Below, piece by piece: positions 8,316-19,295 of a DNA stretch of 64,000 nt (within the stretch, counting starts at the first letter, position 1; every line of letters begins with the position of its first letter). This stretch comes from CBDFLD01 sp965249005 (GTDB lineage: Bacteria > Acidobacteriota > UBA6911). The notes under the pieces were generated by a model. That model worked only from the letters and a program-made list of their open reading frames with translations. It was not told where the DNA came from and did no database searches. Location of the stretch: contig CBDFLD010000022.1 of NCBI GenBank assembly GCA_965249005.1, positions 434,001-498,000 of the forward strand, read 5' to 3'. Position numbers and translations under genes: made by a program.

Positions 8316-11015
8316 ATGACCCGGGGAAAAGTAACAGCCATACTGCTGGGCGTTTTGCTGGTTTATTCCGCCGCACATTCCCTCCACGCCCAGACCAATA
8401 CGGGTGCCATTGCCGGCACGGTACGCGACGTATCACGAGGCGTGCTTTCCGGTGCGGAGATCAAGGTCAGGAATGTCGACACCGGAAACGGGCGCGCTAC
8501 ACGATCCGACGGCACGGGTGCCTACTCAATCGGTTTTTTGCCACCCGGCCCGTATCGCATCGAGTTTTCGCTCCAGGGATTCAAGACGTTGGTTCGAGAA
8601 CGTGTAACGGTCCACGTGACCGAGCGGCACACACTCGATGTCGTGCTCGAGGTCGCGACCCGCCCCCAGACGGTGACGGTCCGAGCCGAGGGGAGCATGC
8701 TGCAAACAAACACGAGCACGCTCGGGCGGGTGGTGGACTCCTCGCACATACTGGCGCTGCCGCTCGCCACCCGGAACTTTACCCAGCTCACCGCCCTTTC
8801 GCCTGGTTCCTCGATTCCTCTTCCCGATGCCCTGGCGATCGGTAACGGCAGCCAGAGCGTTTACACCAACGGAGGGACACAGGTCAGTAACAGCTACATC
8901 ATCGACGGGATCGATGTGAGCAACAGCTTCAGTGGGTTGGCCGAAGCGGACAATGGGGCAGTAGGGATCGCCGTGCCGTCGGTAGAAATCATTCAGGAGT
9001 TCAAAGTCCAGACCGCGTTGTACGACGCTTCTTTCGGGCACAAAGGCGGGGCGAACATCAGTCTGGTGACCAAGACCGGAACCTCGGAGTTTCATGGCAG
9101 CCTCTATCATTTTTTTCGCAACGACACGCTCAACGCTAACAATTTTTTCTTAAACAGCCTGAATCTGCCGCGGCCGGTCCTACGCCAGAATCAATTCGGG
9201 GGGATCTTTGGCGGGCCTGCAGTCAAGGGTCGGACGTATTTCTTCGTCTCCTATGAAGGCACACGGCAGCTCAATGGAGTTTTCTCTGTCCGAACCCTGC
9301 GTCTGCCTGCTATACCCAAGGTCCGGACCCCCGAAGCCCTGGGTGCGATTTTTGGCGGTCAGCGGGGCTTCTTTGGGGGTCTCGCGGTGGAGCACGATGG
9401 GTCCAATATCCACCCAGTGGCCTTGAATCTGCTGAATTACAAGCTGCCGAACGGCGATCTCCTCATTCCAAGCCCTCAAAGGGAAGGTCCCGGCGTCAAC
9501 TATGGCGTGTCGATTCCCACGAAATATGATCAAGACCAGTTTGCCATCAACCTGGACCACCAACTCACTTCGGATAACCGCCTGGCGGTCAAGTTTTTCA
9601 ACGCCACCTCGGATCAGTCGACTCCTTTCTTCGGGGGTAACCTGCCGGGTCCTCCTCGTCAGAGCGCTCCCGTTAATCGGAACGTCAGTATTACCAACAT
9701 ACACGTTCTGGGCCCGAAGTCGGTGAATGAGGCTCGTTTGGGCTACACTCTTCTTGACGGGTCCGATTTCACGGAACCTGTCTTAACGGACAAACAGGTC
9801 GGAATCTTCAGGCAGACGCAGGACCGGATTCCAGGCCTGCCTCGAATAAGCGTATCAGGTGCCTTTGCAATCGGGCCTCAAGGAATTGGAACGGATGTTA
9901 CCACCAATGTCTATTACTTCGCCGATACCCTCTCTCTTGCAAAGAAAGCTAAGGGGCGACACGACCTCCGGTTGGGTGTAGAAATCCGAAGAGAGCAACA
10001 CAATCTCCGAGAGGTCCGGCTTCCTGTTGGAAACATGAATTTGCTGTCCTTTCCGGACTTCTTGCTGGGCCGTCCGGGTGGGCCGGTATCCGCCGGCGGC
10101 AATGGAACCCGATTTAGTAACATATTTGGGGCCATCATCGGCAATGGCATCGCAGATCGGGACTTGCGGACCTCCGATATCTCACTTTTTGTTGCCGATG
10201 ATTGGAAGGTAAATCCCCAGCTAACGCTGAATCTAGGTCTTCGTTGGGAGTATCTGGGCGCCTTTTCTGATATTCAGGGACGCATCAGCAATTTTGATCC
10301 ACGTCGTTATACGATCCCACCTCCCGGTGGTTTTAGCTCCAACGGCTTCGTTCAACCGGAGAACACGGAGTTTCATGTGCCAGGTACCCCTCTGGTGAGC
10401 AAAACGCTACTGGATGGTCAAGACTACAACAATTTCGCTCCCCGTTTCGGTTTCGCCTACCGTCCCTGGTCCAACAAAGAAATCGTCTTGCGCGGGGGCT
10501 ATGGCGTCTTCTACGAACGCGCCCATCAGCGGCCTCAGACGGTTTCTTCTGGTTTTCTCGGCCCACCTCTCTTTCTATTAAGTTCGGCGGGAAGGCAATT
10601 CAACAGCGGATCAAGCCTTTCGGATCCGTTTCTTCGCCTGCCCGACCTGGATGACTTCCCGGTCGCTTTTACGATTCCAGGACGAGGGGTTCCGGTTCCA
10701 CCCACTTTTATTTTCCAGTTCATGAACCCCGATATCGTGACCCCCTATTCACAGCATTACAGCCTTAACGCGCAGGTTTCCTTCGCTCACAATTACCTGC
10801 TGGAAGTCGGCTACGTGGGATCAAAAGCGACGCATCTACAAAACCTTCGCTCATGGAATCAGGCGTTTCTGGCCAGTCCAGAACAGCCCGTTCATGGCGA
10901 GACGTCCAACTCCGCCGCGAATATGGCGGCCCGACTTCCTTTCGTCGGACTTTCCAGCCCGCTGAACGGAATGGAAAGCACCGGATCGCTGAACTACAAC
11001 TCGCTACAGGCTAGT
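8316..11015 (+). pseudogene. TonB-dependent receptor (Oar-like), 5' part, split by IS1380-family element
   Basis: The first 900 codons of an outer-membrane receptor. A signal peptide (ILLGVLLVYSAAHSLHA, then Q) leads into a carboxypeptidase-regulatory-like domain (TNTGAIAGTVRD, GLLPPGPYRIEF-like strand), then the plug (NSYIIDGIDVSNSF) and barrel strands (LTLNLGLRWEYLG). This architecture is abundant in Acidobacteriota. Reading stops 21 bases inside the insertion, after LNYNSLQAS. The codons GCT AGT at the edge recur at 12868-12873, and removing the element with one copy of the flanking repeat restores an uninterrupted 1157-codon frame. AGGAA sits close before the ATG. It has no SusD partner; its ligand is unknown. 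It is presumably inactive while the element is present. Confidence 0.9.
11009..11015. repeat. Left flanking direct repeat of the IS1380-family element
   Basis: GGCTAGT here is repeated at 12867-12873. The last five bases, CTAGT, are the likely target-site duplication, since both element ends then begin with CCC reading inward. Confidence 0.65.
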
Positions 11016-12868
11016 CCCAAAATAAGCGAGGTATGAGCTCGCTCGGAAAATCGTTTGCCTTTTCCGAATATCTCGTGGATTTCAGCTCCTTGTGCGTAAC
11101 AGGGAAAGCAAAGAGAAACACAAGAGACAAACCTTCCATTGGTTGTCTGGATCACTTGATCTTGTTTGTCTCTGTTATGCCCTTCCTTTCGCCCGCCACT
11201 CTTGCTCCGCCGGGGGTACGGGCTCACCCGCCGGCGAGGCGCCTTCAAGTAAACCTGAGTTGCCTGATATAGTCGAACGTCGCCAAAAAGGTTTCGAGAT
11301 GCTTGCTATAGGCCAATATCCTGTAAACGAGGCGACGACCGGTTCTTACAATCTGACAGGGTATTTGCACAAAGTTCACCAGGAAGCGTTTGAACTCCAT
11401 CCTCAAGATATCACGACGTACTGTCGGCGCCTGCGTCACCAGGCCATACCAGGCCTTCAGATTCCACGCCAGCGATGCGATGACCATGTAGGCCCAGTTC
11501 GATACCAGACTGTCCGAAGGCATCCTCAAGGCGTTCACTCCACTCTTGAGCTGACCGATGACGTTTTCCTGGTTGCAGCGATCGTTGGCAAAAAGGACCA
11601 CTTCTCCCATCGTCATCTCCCGATCGTTGGTGATGTAGAAGAAGTACCGGACCTCATCAAACAGCCGGTGCTCCCCCTTTTCGATCGTGAGGTTCTTCCG
11701 AACCACAACCATGCGATAGGTTTTCTTACAGTGTCCGGGACGATAGTCAAACTCGGCGACCTGCTCGCTCTGCAGGCGGATGTTCTTGAATTCTCTCTCC
11801 TTGATTACTTGTTCTTTGACGTTTTCCGGACGGCGCCGTTCTTCGCTCTTGACCTCATAACGAGGAGGCCGCTCGAGCGGTTTCCATTGTCTCTCCGGCA
11901 GGGCATCGGCCATCCCGACCAGGTTCGGCTTGGCGTCATAACCAAAGACAAAACCAACCCGCTCGTCCCAGCGATCGAAGTTTCTCGTCAGCGAGAAATC
12001 CGTGTCGCCCCGAAGCCAGACCTTCGTAAACACCGACGACACCAGATCGATTGCCCGGTCCATCCACTCGGCCGCTCCGTCGGAAGAGGGACGGTTGCCC
12101 GGCCGATTCATCAGATAGAGGACCTCATTCGTATTGGCCAAGGTCACGATCAACGGTGCGTAACCCCAGATCCCGTTGTAGGCAATGTCCATTCCTTCCT
12201 TGCATTCCCCCAAGGTTCCGGCGACGGTCCCGTCCACGTCGATGATGGCCTCCTTCCGGAAGGAAGCATCCTGCAACTTCCACACCTTGGTTCGGGTTTC
12301 ATTGATGGTTTCCTGAAGTCCGAAGATCCAATCCTCATCGAAACGACGGAGGAAATCTCCAGCCGTCGTGGGATCCGGAATCCTCTCGGCTCCCAGTCCG
12401 TTCATGTAGGTCTCATCCTGGCGCAACCGCTCGATATCTTCGAGACAGGTTCCACCCGACAAGACGTTGTATGCGATGTTCAGTACATGATCGGATTCCC
12501 AGTAAGGAAAGTGGTACTTGAGCAAAACGATGTTTCTGTTGATATCTTTGTCCAATCCAAGCTTACACACGAGCTTGTGAATGGCTCCGATACCACCAGA
12601 TCCGATGGCGCGCGTTCTCTCGGCGATCTCGTAGTAGGTGTTGGAGTCCTTGAACATAGGATCGGACCGGTCCTCAAACTGATTTCTTTCCAACCGGCGT
12701 GTAAGATTTTGCTTGTCTCGGAGGAGGATTCTGTGGTTTCTTTTATTCACCTGGAATGTGCTCCTTTCGGGATGTCTTGTAAATATATCAAACGCATTTT
12801 ATCCCGTAACGGCGCACGTTCCAGGGCTTTTCTTCCTCCTCATGCAAAAAATCACGCTGGACTAAGGG
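11016..12868. mobile_element. IS1380-family insertion sequence, 1853 bp
   Basis: The element interrupts the TonB receptor gene. Its edges are set by the point where receptor coding stops and resumes and by the flanking CTAGT. Reading inward, the left end is CCCAAAATAAGCGAGG and the right end CCCTTAGTCCAGCG, so the terminal inverted repeats are weak beyond the first three bases. It holds one transposase gene on the minus strand. About 230 bases at the left end (11016-11244) are noncoding apart from the start of a shadow frame. Confidence 0.8.
11245..12750 (-). CDS. IS1380-family transposase
   Basis: A 501-residue DDE-type transposase that moves the element in which it lies. Visible signatures: a first catalytic Asp in AIIDVDGTVAGT (about residue 170), a second in WLRGDTDFSL, and the late NQENVIGQLKSG, whose Glu completes the triad; the surrounding FANDRCNQENVI and NWAYMVIASLAWNLKAW are typical of this family. 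The length matches intact family members. The start codon is GTG at 12750, with AAGGAG about ten bases upstream. No frameshift is visible, so it could be active. It is antisense to the receptor it interrupts. Confidence 0.9.
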   Translation of the reverse strand: MNKRNHRILLRDKQNLTRRLERNQFEDRSDPMFKDSNTYYEIAERTRAIGSGGIGAIHKLVCKLGLDKDINRNIVLLKYHFPYWESDHVLNIAYNVLSGGTCLEDIERLRQDETYMNGLGAERIPDPTTAGDFLRRFDEDWIFGLQETINETRTKVWKLQDASFRKEAIIDVDGTVAGTLGECKEGMDIAYNGIWGYAPLIVTLANTNEVLYLMNRPGNRPSSDGAAEWMDRAIDLVSSVFTKVWLRGDTDFSLTRNFDRWDERVGFVFGYDAKPNLVGMADALPERQWKPLERPPRYEVKSEERRRPENVKEQVIKEREFKNIRLQSEQVAEFDYRPGHCKKTYRMVVVRKNLTIEKGEHRLFDEVRYFFYITNDREMTMGEVVLFANDRCNQENVIGQLKSGVNALRMPSDSLVSNWAYMVIASLAWNLKAWYGLVTQAPTVRRDILRMEFKRFLVNFVQIPCQIVRTGRRLVYRILAYSKHLETFLATFDYIRQLRFT

Positions 12869-12873
12869 CTAGT
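12867..12873. repeat. Right flanking direct repeat of the IS1380-family element
   Basis: GGCTAGT, identical to 11009-11015; receptor coding resumes inside it as GCT AGT GTG ACC. Confidence 0.65.
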
Positions 12874-13644
12874 GTGACCAAACGATTCAGCCAAGGTCTG
12901 TCGTTCTTAGGTTCGTACACCCTTTCGAAGTCGCTGGGGACGGTGACTACGGGAGATGCGGAGATAACGACCCAGACACAAGGCTTCGGCAATGCAGCTC
13001 AAAATCAGCTTGATCTACGCGGGGACGGGTACGGTCTTTCCAACTTCGACCGCACTCATCGGTTCGTTCTCAGCTGGGTCTATGAGCTCCCATCACCCAG
13101 TGGAAACAGATTTGTCCGGGATTTCCTTGGAGGTTGGGCGGCGTCGGGTATCCTTGTCTTGCAATCGGGTACGCCTTTCTCGATCGGCGACTTCCGGGCG
13201 GCGACACTGTTCTGGTCTTCTGGCGGACGGGCCAGCTTTGCCGAGGGGGCCGACATTCGCACGGCCAGAAAGAGCGGCCCGACGCAGGCCCGCCTGAACG
13301 AGTACTTCGACACATCGGCCTTCGTTCCAGCACCGACTATCCCTGCCGGTGGAACCACTCCGGAGGGCTTTCCTGTTTCGGGGCCCGGCACCTATTTTGG
13401 GAACACGGGTCGTAACATTCTTCGAGGACCCGCACAGGGAAACGTAGACCTGGCCTTGATCAAGCGTACGGCGGTAACAGAGCAAGCTGCGATCGAGTTC
13501 AGAGCAGAATTCTTCAATCTGCTCAATCAGCCGAATTTCAGAAACCCAGGTTCCAACGTTTCCGTTCCTTTCACCTTCGGGGTTATCAGTAGCACTGCCG
13601 GCGCTCCCAGGGTCGTCCAGTTTGCCCTCAAGCTTATCTTTTGA
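12874..13644 (+). pseudogene. TonB-dependent receptor, 3' part beyond the insertion
   Basis: The last 257 codons of the receptor begun at 8316. The first residues (VTKRFSQGLSFLGSYTLSKSLG) follow directly from NYNSLQAS on the other side of the element. It ends with barrel strands and an aromatic C-terminus (VVQFALKLIF), the usual signal for outer-membrane assembly. No other lesion is visible, which suggests that the insertion is recent. The 15-base sequence TGAGCCTCCTTCACC, starting at the stop codon, is tandemly repeated at 13642-13671. Confidence 0.88.
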
Positions 13645-13687
13645 GCCTCCTTCACCTGAGCCTCCTTCACCATGATCTTCCCAAGGA

Positions 13688-15196
13688 TTATCCTTTAGGG
13701 ACGCGATGCTTGAGCTCTTCGAACCAGTTCAGAACGATGTTGATTCGATTTGGGGGTCTGTGAACCTGCTTAGTCACCAAGAAGCGCTCGCCATCAGAAG
13801 AAATATGAAAGGTAGGGGCGTACTTCCCCTCAAACAAGACTTTAGGCTTGCCCGCCCTAAAAGTTGGTTGGGTCTGAATGGGTGTAACCATCATCTTGTC
13901 ACTGTCGCGGCTAAGATAATAAAGCTCCGTCCCGTTCGGCGACCAAACGGGCACTCCGCCCCCCTCTTCTCCAGAGACTAACCACTTGACATCGGGACTT
14001 GGGTACGGACGCACATAAGTTTCGATCTTGGTAGTCCTTCCGTCTTCATCACGCTTCCATGAAGCATAGGCAAGCCAGCGGCCATCGGGAGAAAACCTAG
14101 GTCTCCCCACAGAATCGGCCGATGTAACAAACGGTCTAGCCATTCTGTCGCCTGTCATCGGAACAACCCAAATATCCATGTTGTTATCAGTCATCTGTTC
14201 AAAAGATAATATGTTTCCATCGGGTGACCACGATCCGGGAGCTTGTAAGAATTCGCTTTCGGTGAGCCGTTCGGGCGCCCGGCTACCATCAGCTAATTTG
14301 CGGTACAAATTGGGTGGGCCGTCGTGATCGGATACAAAAGTGATCCATTTACCGTCTGGAGTCCATATAGGCATCTCATTTGTTTTTCCCTCAAACGTCA
14401 AGCGCCGGGATAAGTCAACTTGCAGATCGTAGATCCAGATATCCCGCTTATTGTCCTCTACATAAATGAGAGCGATTCGGTTTCCATCTGGTGAGATTTG
14501 ACGCGGTTCCCATCCCTCCTTTATATCCATCACATCTAGCTGCCGCCCATCCCGATCTACCCAGATGAGAGCGTCTTCCTTCGGTCCAGGAATCTGTGGA
14601 ACATAGGCTAACGTTCCGTCACTGGCAAATGTGACATTCACATCATGTATCCCTTCAACCATGGGCACCGGGTCGCCTTTCACATCGAGCGAATTAAGAT
14701 CAAATGGCGCAGCCATAAGTGTGCTCATATTGCTGTTCTGGTAAACCAAGTGGCCTGTGGGCGCGCAATAGGCGTTTATTCCCTCGTTGATCACGACTTT
14801 CTGTTTCCCTGACTCAATGGACAGCAACCGGATCTGAAATAAGGGTTCCTTACTAGGGTAGTTGATCGCGTCAAAAAGCACTGATTTTCCCCCAGGCAAA
14901 AGCTTCGGACCCGAATATGCACGTTCACCTCCGTCCTTATCTGGAGCGGCCAAACTTTCAGGCTTTCCGCCACTAGCTGGGATGCTGTAGATTTTGTTAC
15001 CCGCGGAGAATACGATCAAATCCTGGAACCAACTCCCGCCCGTCCAATGTGGTTCGGTATCGCAGAGGGCCATTGGAACTCCTCCGGCTAGTGAGATTCT
15101 CTTCAGCTTGCCGTCAGCATGAAACCCGAGCGATTGCCCGTCGGGAGAGAAGAAGGGAAACCCGGACGCTATTGGATTTATCCTTGAAGGAGGACT
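13688..15196 (-). pseudogene. TolB-like beta-propeller, N-terminally truncated (probable kinase fusion remnant)
   Basis: A beta-propeller of WD40/TolB type, with repeated S-P-D-G turns (FFSPDGQSLGF, QISPDGNRIAL, WTPDGKWITFVSD, SWSPDGNILSF, RFSPDGRWLAY, WSPNGTELYYL). It ends in NWFEELKHRVP, a terminus common to Acidobacteriota proteins in which such a propeller follows a Ser/Thr kinase. Here no kinase is present. The coding frame is open upstream of the first ATG (15073) as far as a stop at 15197-15199, and propeller-like sequence (GFPFFSPDG) extends past that ATG, so the ATG is not the true start. At about 15165-15195 the sequence changes into the oppositely oriented gene that follows. It is probably a 5'-truncated remnant, not an expressed protein. 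Confidence 0.6.
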
Positions 15197-16068
15197 TCAC
15201 CGGGCAGCAGCGACAGCGGCTGTTCGGTATCATAGCCGAACTGGCTGCCAGCAAGGATCCAGAGATAAATCTCGCTTTGCTCGAACGCATCGAATCTTTT
15301 CCTGATCGCTACGGCCTGGTCGACGCATCGCTGGATACGCTTATCGGGAAGGGTTTTGAACAGGCAGCCGCTTGGGCTAGCCAACTGGATCAAAAGGGAC
15401 TAAAGCAACACAGCTTGAATCGAATCGCGATGCAATGGGCGAGTCAGGATAGAGAAACTTCGTTGGACTGGGCCCAGAAATTGCCCGACCAGGAGGACCG
15501 CCGCCGAGCTCTGGAAGGGATCACCTGGGTCTGGGCTCAAGACGATCTGCAGGCTGTTTCCCAGTACTTTTCGTCGCTCGAGGATAGCCAACTCGCTCGG
15601 CGGTTGGCAGTCACGACAAGCAAGGCGATCGCGCAGTATGATCCCCAGGCTGCGACAAAGTGGGCAGCTGACTTTGCCGGGTCCTCCGAGCGGCACGAGG
15701 CAGTGGAATATGCCGTGTTTCGCTGGGCGAGTGAGGAGTTGGAGCAAGCCGCCATATGGGCCGAGGGGATAGGAGAACCCAAATTGCGGGAAATAGCCCT
15801 TGTGGCCGTGGCGCGGGCTCAGGCGTTCGAGGAACCCGAGGCCGCGACAATGTGGGCGGCGGAGTTGCCGACCGAAGCTTCCCGAATCAAGGCTTGGATA
15901 GTGACCGTGAGAAAATGGGCCGAGTACGATCCACTCCGGGCGGCCCAGTGGCTGGATCAATTTCCGGTTGGTACCACTAAACAACGGCTGTTCCGTACGG
16001 TTGGTCGCGGATTAGCCCATCGACACCCAAATCAGGCGGAGGTATGGCTCGCTACCCTGAGCCGCTAG
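15172..16068 (+). pseudogene. Helical-repeat protein, probably 5'-truncated
   Basis: About 298 codons of a repetitive helical protein with units of roughly 30-35 residues: QAAAWASQLDQKGLKQ, TSLDWAQKLPDQEDRR, AATKWAADFAGSSER, QAAIWAEGIGEPKLRE, AATMWAAELPTEASR, RAAQWLDQFPVGTTK. Similar W-A repeats are known from large proteins of Planctomycetes and related bacteria; I cannot give them a function. The frame is open further upstream (to 15049 and beyond), but that stretch is antisense to the propeller and shows no repeat character. The only local starts are TTG codons without a ribosome-binding site. With no signal peptide or proper start, it looks like the 3' fragment of a longer gene. Confidence 0.55.
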
Positions 16069-16289
16069 TCTTGCCTCCTCTGCATAGACGATCGTCGACC
16101 TGTGTAAGGGAAATTTCATCTGCACTTATTTCTGGGGACCTGGGCTTACCCCGATTCGCATTGGGGGCTATCGGAGCCCGGAAGAGTTTGAAAAAATGCG
16201 CGACGCCGCTTAACTATGTGGCAATAATTTCGGAGAAACCCCAGTTGACGAAAAAGGCGTCCAAACATGATGCGAGAGGAGCCAACCTG

Positions 16290-19114
16290 ATGGAAAGAAG
16301 GGCGAGCTTTGTTTACCTGTTGTTGGTGTTACTTTGCAGTCCGACCGGGGTGCACAAACTGTTTGCTCAGGGAGAGGTTTCTTTTGTAGCCAGAAAAGAC
16401 TATGCGGTTGGAGATGAACCTCAATCAGTCACCCCGGGCGATTTCAATGGCGATACGATTGAGGATTTGGCGACCGCTAATTCTTCAAACAACGTGTCCA
16501 TCCTTTTAGGAAAGGGAGCTGGCACCTTTCTCTCGGCTCAAAACTTTGGCGTTGGAAGTCAACCTCGATCAGTCACCGCGGGCGAATTCAATGGCGATAC
16601 GATCGAGGATTTGGTGACGGCTAATTCTCTTTCACACAATGTGTCCATCCTTTTAGGACAGGGAGATGGCACCTTTCTCTCGGTTCAAACCTTCAGGGGT
16701 GGAGCTTATCCTCGATCAGTGACCGTGGGTGACTTCAATGGCGATACGATTGAGGATTTGGCGGTGGCTGGTGGTAGTGGCGTGTCCATCCTTTTAGGAC
16801 AGGGAGATGGCACCTTTGGCTCGGCTCAAAACTTCGGGGCTGGAGATGGTCCTTGGTCAGTGACCGTGGGCGACTTCAATGGCGATACGATCGAAGATTT
16901 GGCGGTGGCTAATGAGCGTTCAGACAACGTGTCCATCCTTTTAGGACGTGGAGATGGCACCTTTCTCTCGGCTCAAAACTTTGGGGTTGGAGTTGGTCCT
17001 TATTCAGTTGCCGTGGGCGAATTCAATGGCGATACGATCGAGGATTTGGCGACGGCTAATCGTGGCCTGCATGGCCATAACGCGCCTCTTTCAGACGGCA
17101 ATGTGTCCATCCTTTTAGGACAGGGAGATGGATCTTTCTCTCGGCTCAAAACTTTGGGGCTGGAGTTTCTCCTGGTTCAGTGACCGTGGGCGACTTCAAC
17201 GGTGATGCGATCGAGGATTTGGCGGTGGCTAATGTTGGTTCAAACGACGTGTCCATCCTTTTAGGAAAGGGAGATGGCACCTTTCTCTCGGCTCAAAACT
17301 TTGGGGTTGGGGATGGTCCTCTTGCAGTGACCGTGGGCGACTTCAATAGAGATACGATCGAAGATTTGGCGGTGGCTAATATTAATTCGGACAACGTGTC
17401 CATCCTTATAAACGTGCCGGTCGGGGTGGAGCCGCCTGGACCGACTATCAGCCAGGTCTCCCCAACAAGCGGCCCGCCCGGGACCCATGTCATCATCCAG
17501 GGAACCGACCTCACCGGTGAAACGGTCGTTCTATTCAACGGGGTTGAGGCTACCATCGTCTCGGTCACAGCAACCGAGATCGTCGCCCTTGTTCCTAGAA
17601 CAGCAAGAACCGGAACGGTTACCATCACAACCGCAGCAGGCACTACCACCACCGCCACGAGCTTCACTGTCTTTCCCCCCACCACAGAGGCAAATCTCAC
17701 ATTGAACGCGGGAGGTGCCGGCACATCCAGCACCATAGGACCCTACGATACCCAGCGTGCCGGGTACGCCACCGTGGAGGTTGATTCAGGAACAGCCCCC
17801 TATGGCACCGCGGTTTTCAGTTTCACCCAGAATGACGTTGTGGTCAGTGAAGTCGGCGTGCCGGCGTCGCCACCCACGACATCCGCCCGCATCTTCGTGG
17901 ACTTCCGTTCCCAGGTGGCGCCGGGAGCAGGGACCATCGACATTTTCACAGGCCTTGCCGCAGTCAATCGAGGAACAGCAACGGCTCAAATCACATTCAC
18001 GCTTAGGGATGCCAGTGGCACTACGATCGCAACCGGTACGATCGGGCTGGCACAAAATGCTCACTTTGCAAAGTTTCTCCATCAGTTTGCTCCCGATTTC
18101 GTCCTGCCGGAGGATTTTGAGCAAACCGGATTGGCGTCACTCGAGATCACGAGTGATCAGCCACTGTCCATTCTCGCTCTTCGCCTGACCACCAATCAGC
18201 GCGGAGATCTGCTTCTTACCAGTACCCCCATCGCCGATCTAACCCAGCCAGCCACGACCCAGTCCTTGTTTTATCCACAGGTGACCGATGGGGGTGGCTA
18301 CGTCATGACCTTGATTTTCCTCAACACCTCCAATGCCCTGGAGACGGGAATGATTGAGTTTTTCGACGGCATGGGAGCCCCGATGACAGTAGGGATGGTC
18401 GGAGGGGGCGCGGCCGCCTCGAAATTCCCTTACAGCATTGCTGCTGGAGGCTTCGCGCGTTTCGTCACGGACGGGTCCCCTGAGGACGTGAATACGGGAT
18501 GGGTAAAGCTGACCCCGGATATGGGGACATCCACACCGGTGGGCGCGGGAATCTTCAGCCTCACTCAAGATGGAACCTTGGTCACGGAGTCCGGTGTCCC
18601 TTCCGCCGTAGCAACCAATCACGCCATCATCTACATCGATACCTCGGGCGGACACAATACCGGTCTGGCGATCGCAAACCCAAACGGCACGCAACTTACC
18701 GTTACCGTGCGAGCACTGGCTCTAGACGGGATGACACCGGCGGGGGGAGGTCCGGGAAATCTCAACCTTGTCGGGAGTGGGCACACGGCCCAGTTTGTGG
18801 GACAGATGATCCCGGGCGGGCTACCCGAGGGATTCATAGGGGTTGCAGATATTCAGGGGGATCAGCAGTTTGTTGCCTTGACTCTGCGCTCACTGAACAA
18901 TGGCCGCGGCGATTTCCTTTTGACCACTTTTCCGATTGCGGATGCCAATCAGACCGCTCCCACACCGGTGATTTTTCCCCAGATTGCCGACGGAGATGGA
19001 TTTCAGACGCAGTTCATCTTCCTCGGCATCGGTGGAGCGACTATCACGGTGAAGTTTCTAGGGGATGACGGGTCCCCGATCGATATTGGCAAAAACGAAG
19101 GTCCCAATCCATAG
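16290..19114 (+). pseudogene. Secreted FG-GAP/VCBS-repeat and TIG-domain protein, frameshifted
   Basis: A large surface protein in two frames, 16290-17183 and 17180-19114. The ATG at 16290 is chosen because GAGAGGAG precedes it and a signal peptide follows (FVYLLLVLLCSPTG). Seven repeats of about 48 residues (core VGDFNGDTIEDLAVAN...NVSILLGQGDGTFLSAQNFG) form an FG-GAP/VCBS propeller with Ca-binding-like D-x-N-G-D loops. In the fifth repeat, near 17130-17136, one base fewer than in the sister repeats shifts the frame. A TIG/IPT domain follows (PTISQVSPTSGPPGTHVIIQG), then two related beta domains of about 230 residues that each contain an ALRLTTNQRGDLLLT / ALTLRSLNNGRGDFLLT motif. The role is probably adhesion or surface structure. 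The lesion may be real or a sequencing error. Confidence 0.75.
16425..17410 (+). repeat. Seven tandem ~147-bp coding repeats
   Basis: The FG-GAP units are strongly conserved at DNA level, for example GACTTCAATGGCGATACGAT and GTGTCCATCCTTTTAGGA in nearly every unit. This points to recent amplification or gene conversion. Units three and five differ in length. Confidence 0.85.
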
Positions 19115-19125
19115 CACGCCACACC

Positions 19126-19224
19126 ATGCGGAGCTTGGCGGCATCCTAGTACTAGCAGCCGGCGTTTCAGCCGTATCTTTTGTTGGGGTGTCGTTGTTCC
19201 GCGATCATGAATAATCGCCGAACG
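19126..19224 (+). repeat. Duplicated remnant of a symporter 3' end
   Basis: About 99 bases matching 6662-6767, with a six-to-seven-base gap in place of CGCTAGAA and scattered substitutions; both copies end in GATCATGAATAATCGCC. It has no open frame of its own and is followed directly by heptad repeats. It is the tail of a lost symporter gene or a transposed fragment. Confidence 0.8.
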
Positions 19225-19294
19225 CTGACCGCTCAGCGGTAGACGGAAAGCGGCAAGCGCTAGCTGAAAGCTGATCGCTGACAGCTGTCAGCTT
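19221..19294. repeat. Heptanucleotide array, mixed types
   Basis: Ten imperfect seven-base units (GCTGACC, GCTCAGC, GGTAGAC, GGAAAGC, GGCAAGC, GCTAGCT, GAAAGCT, GATCGCT, GACAGCT, GTCAGCT). It lies between the symporter remnant and the 3' end of the SDR gene and joins the two heptad families seen elsewhere. Confidence 0.7.
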
Positions 19295-19295
19295 C

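Noticed and set aside
11092..12873. Plus-strand frame through the IS1380-family element joined to the receptor 3' part
   Set aside because: It is antisense to the transposase and only happens to stay open; receptor similarity begins at 12868.
16425..17410. Regular tandem repeats that could suggest a CRISPR array
   Set aside because: The repeats are in frame, encode FG-GAP units, and have no unique spacers or cas genes.
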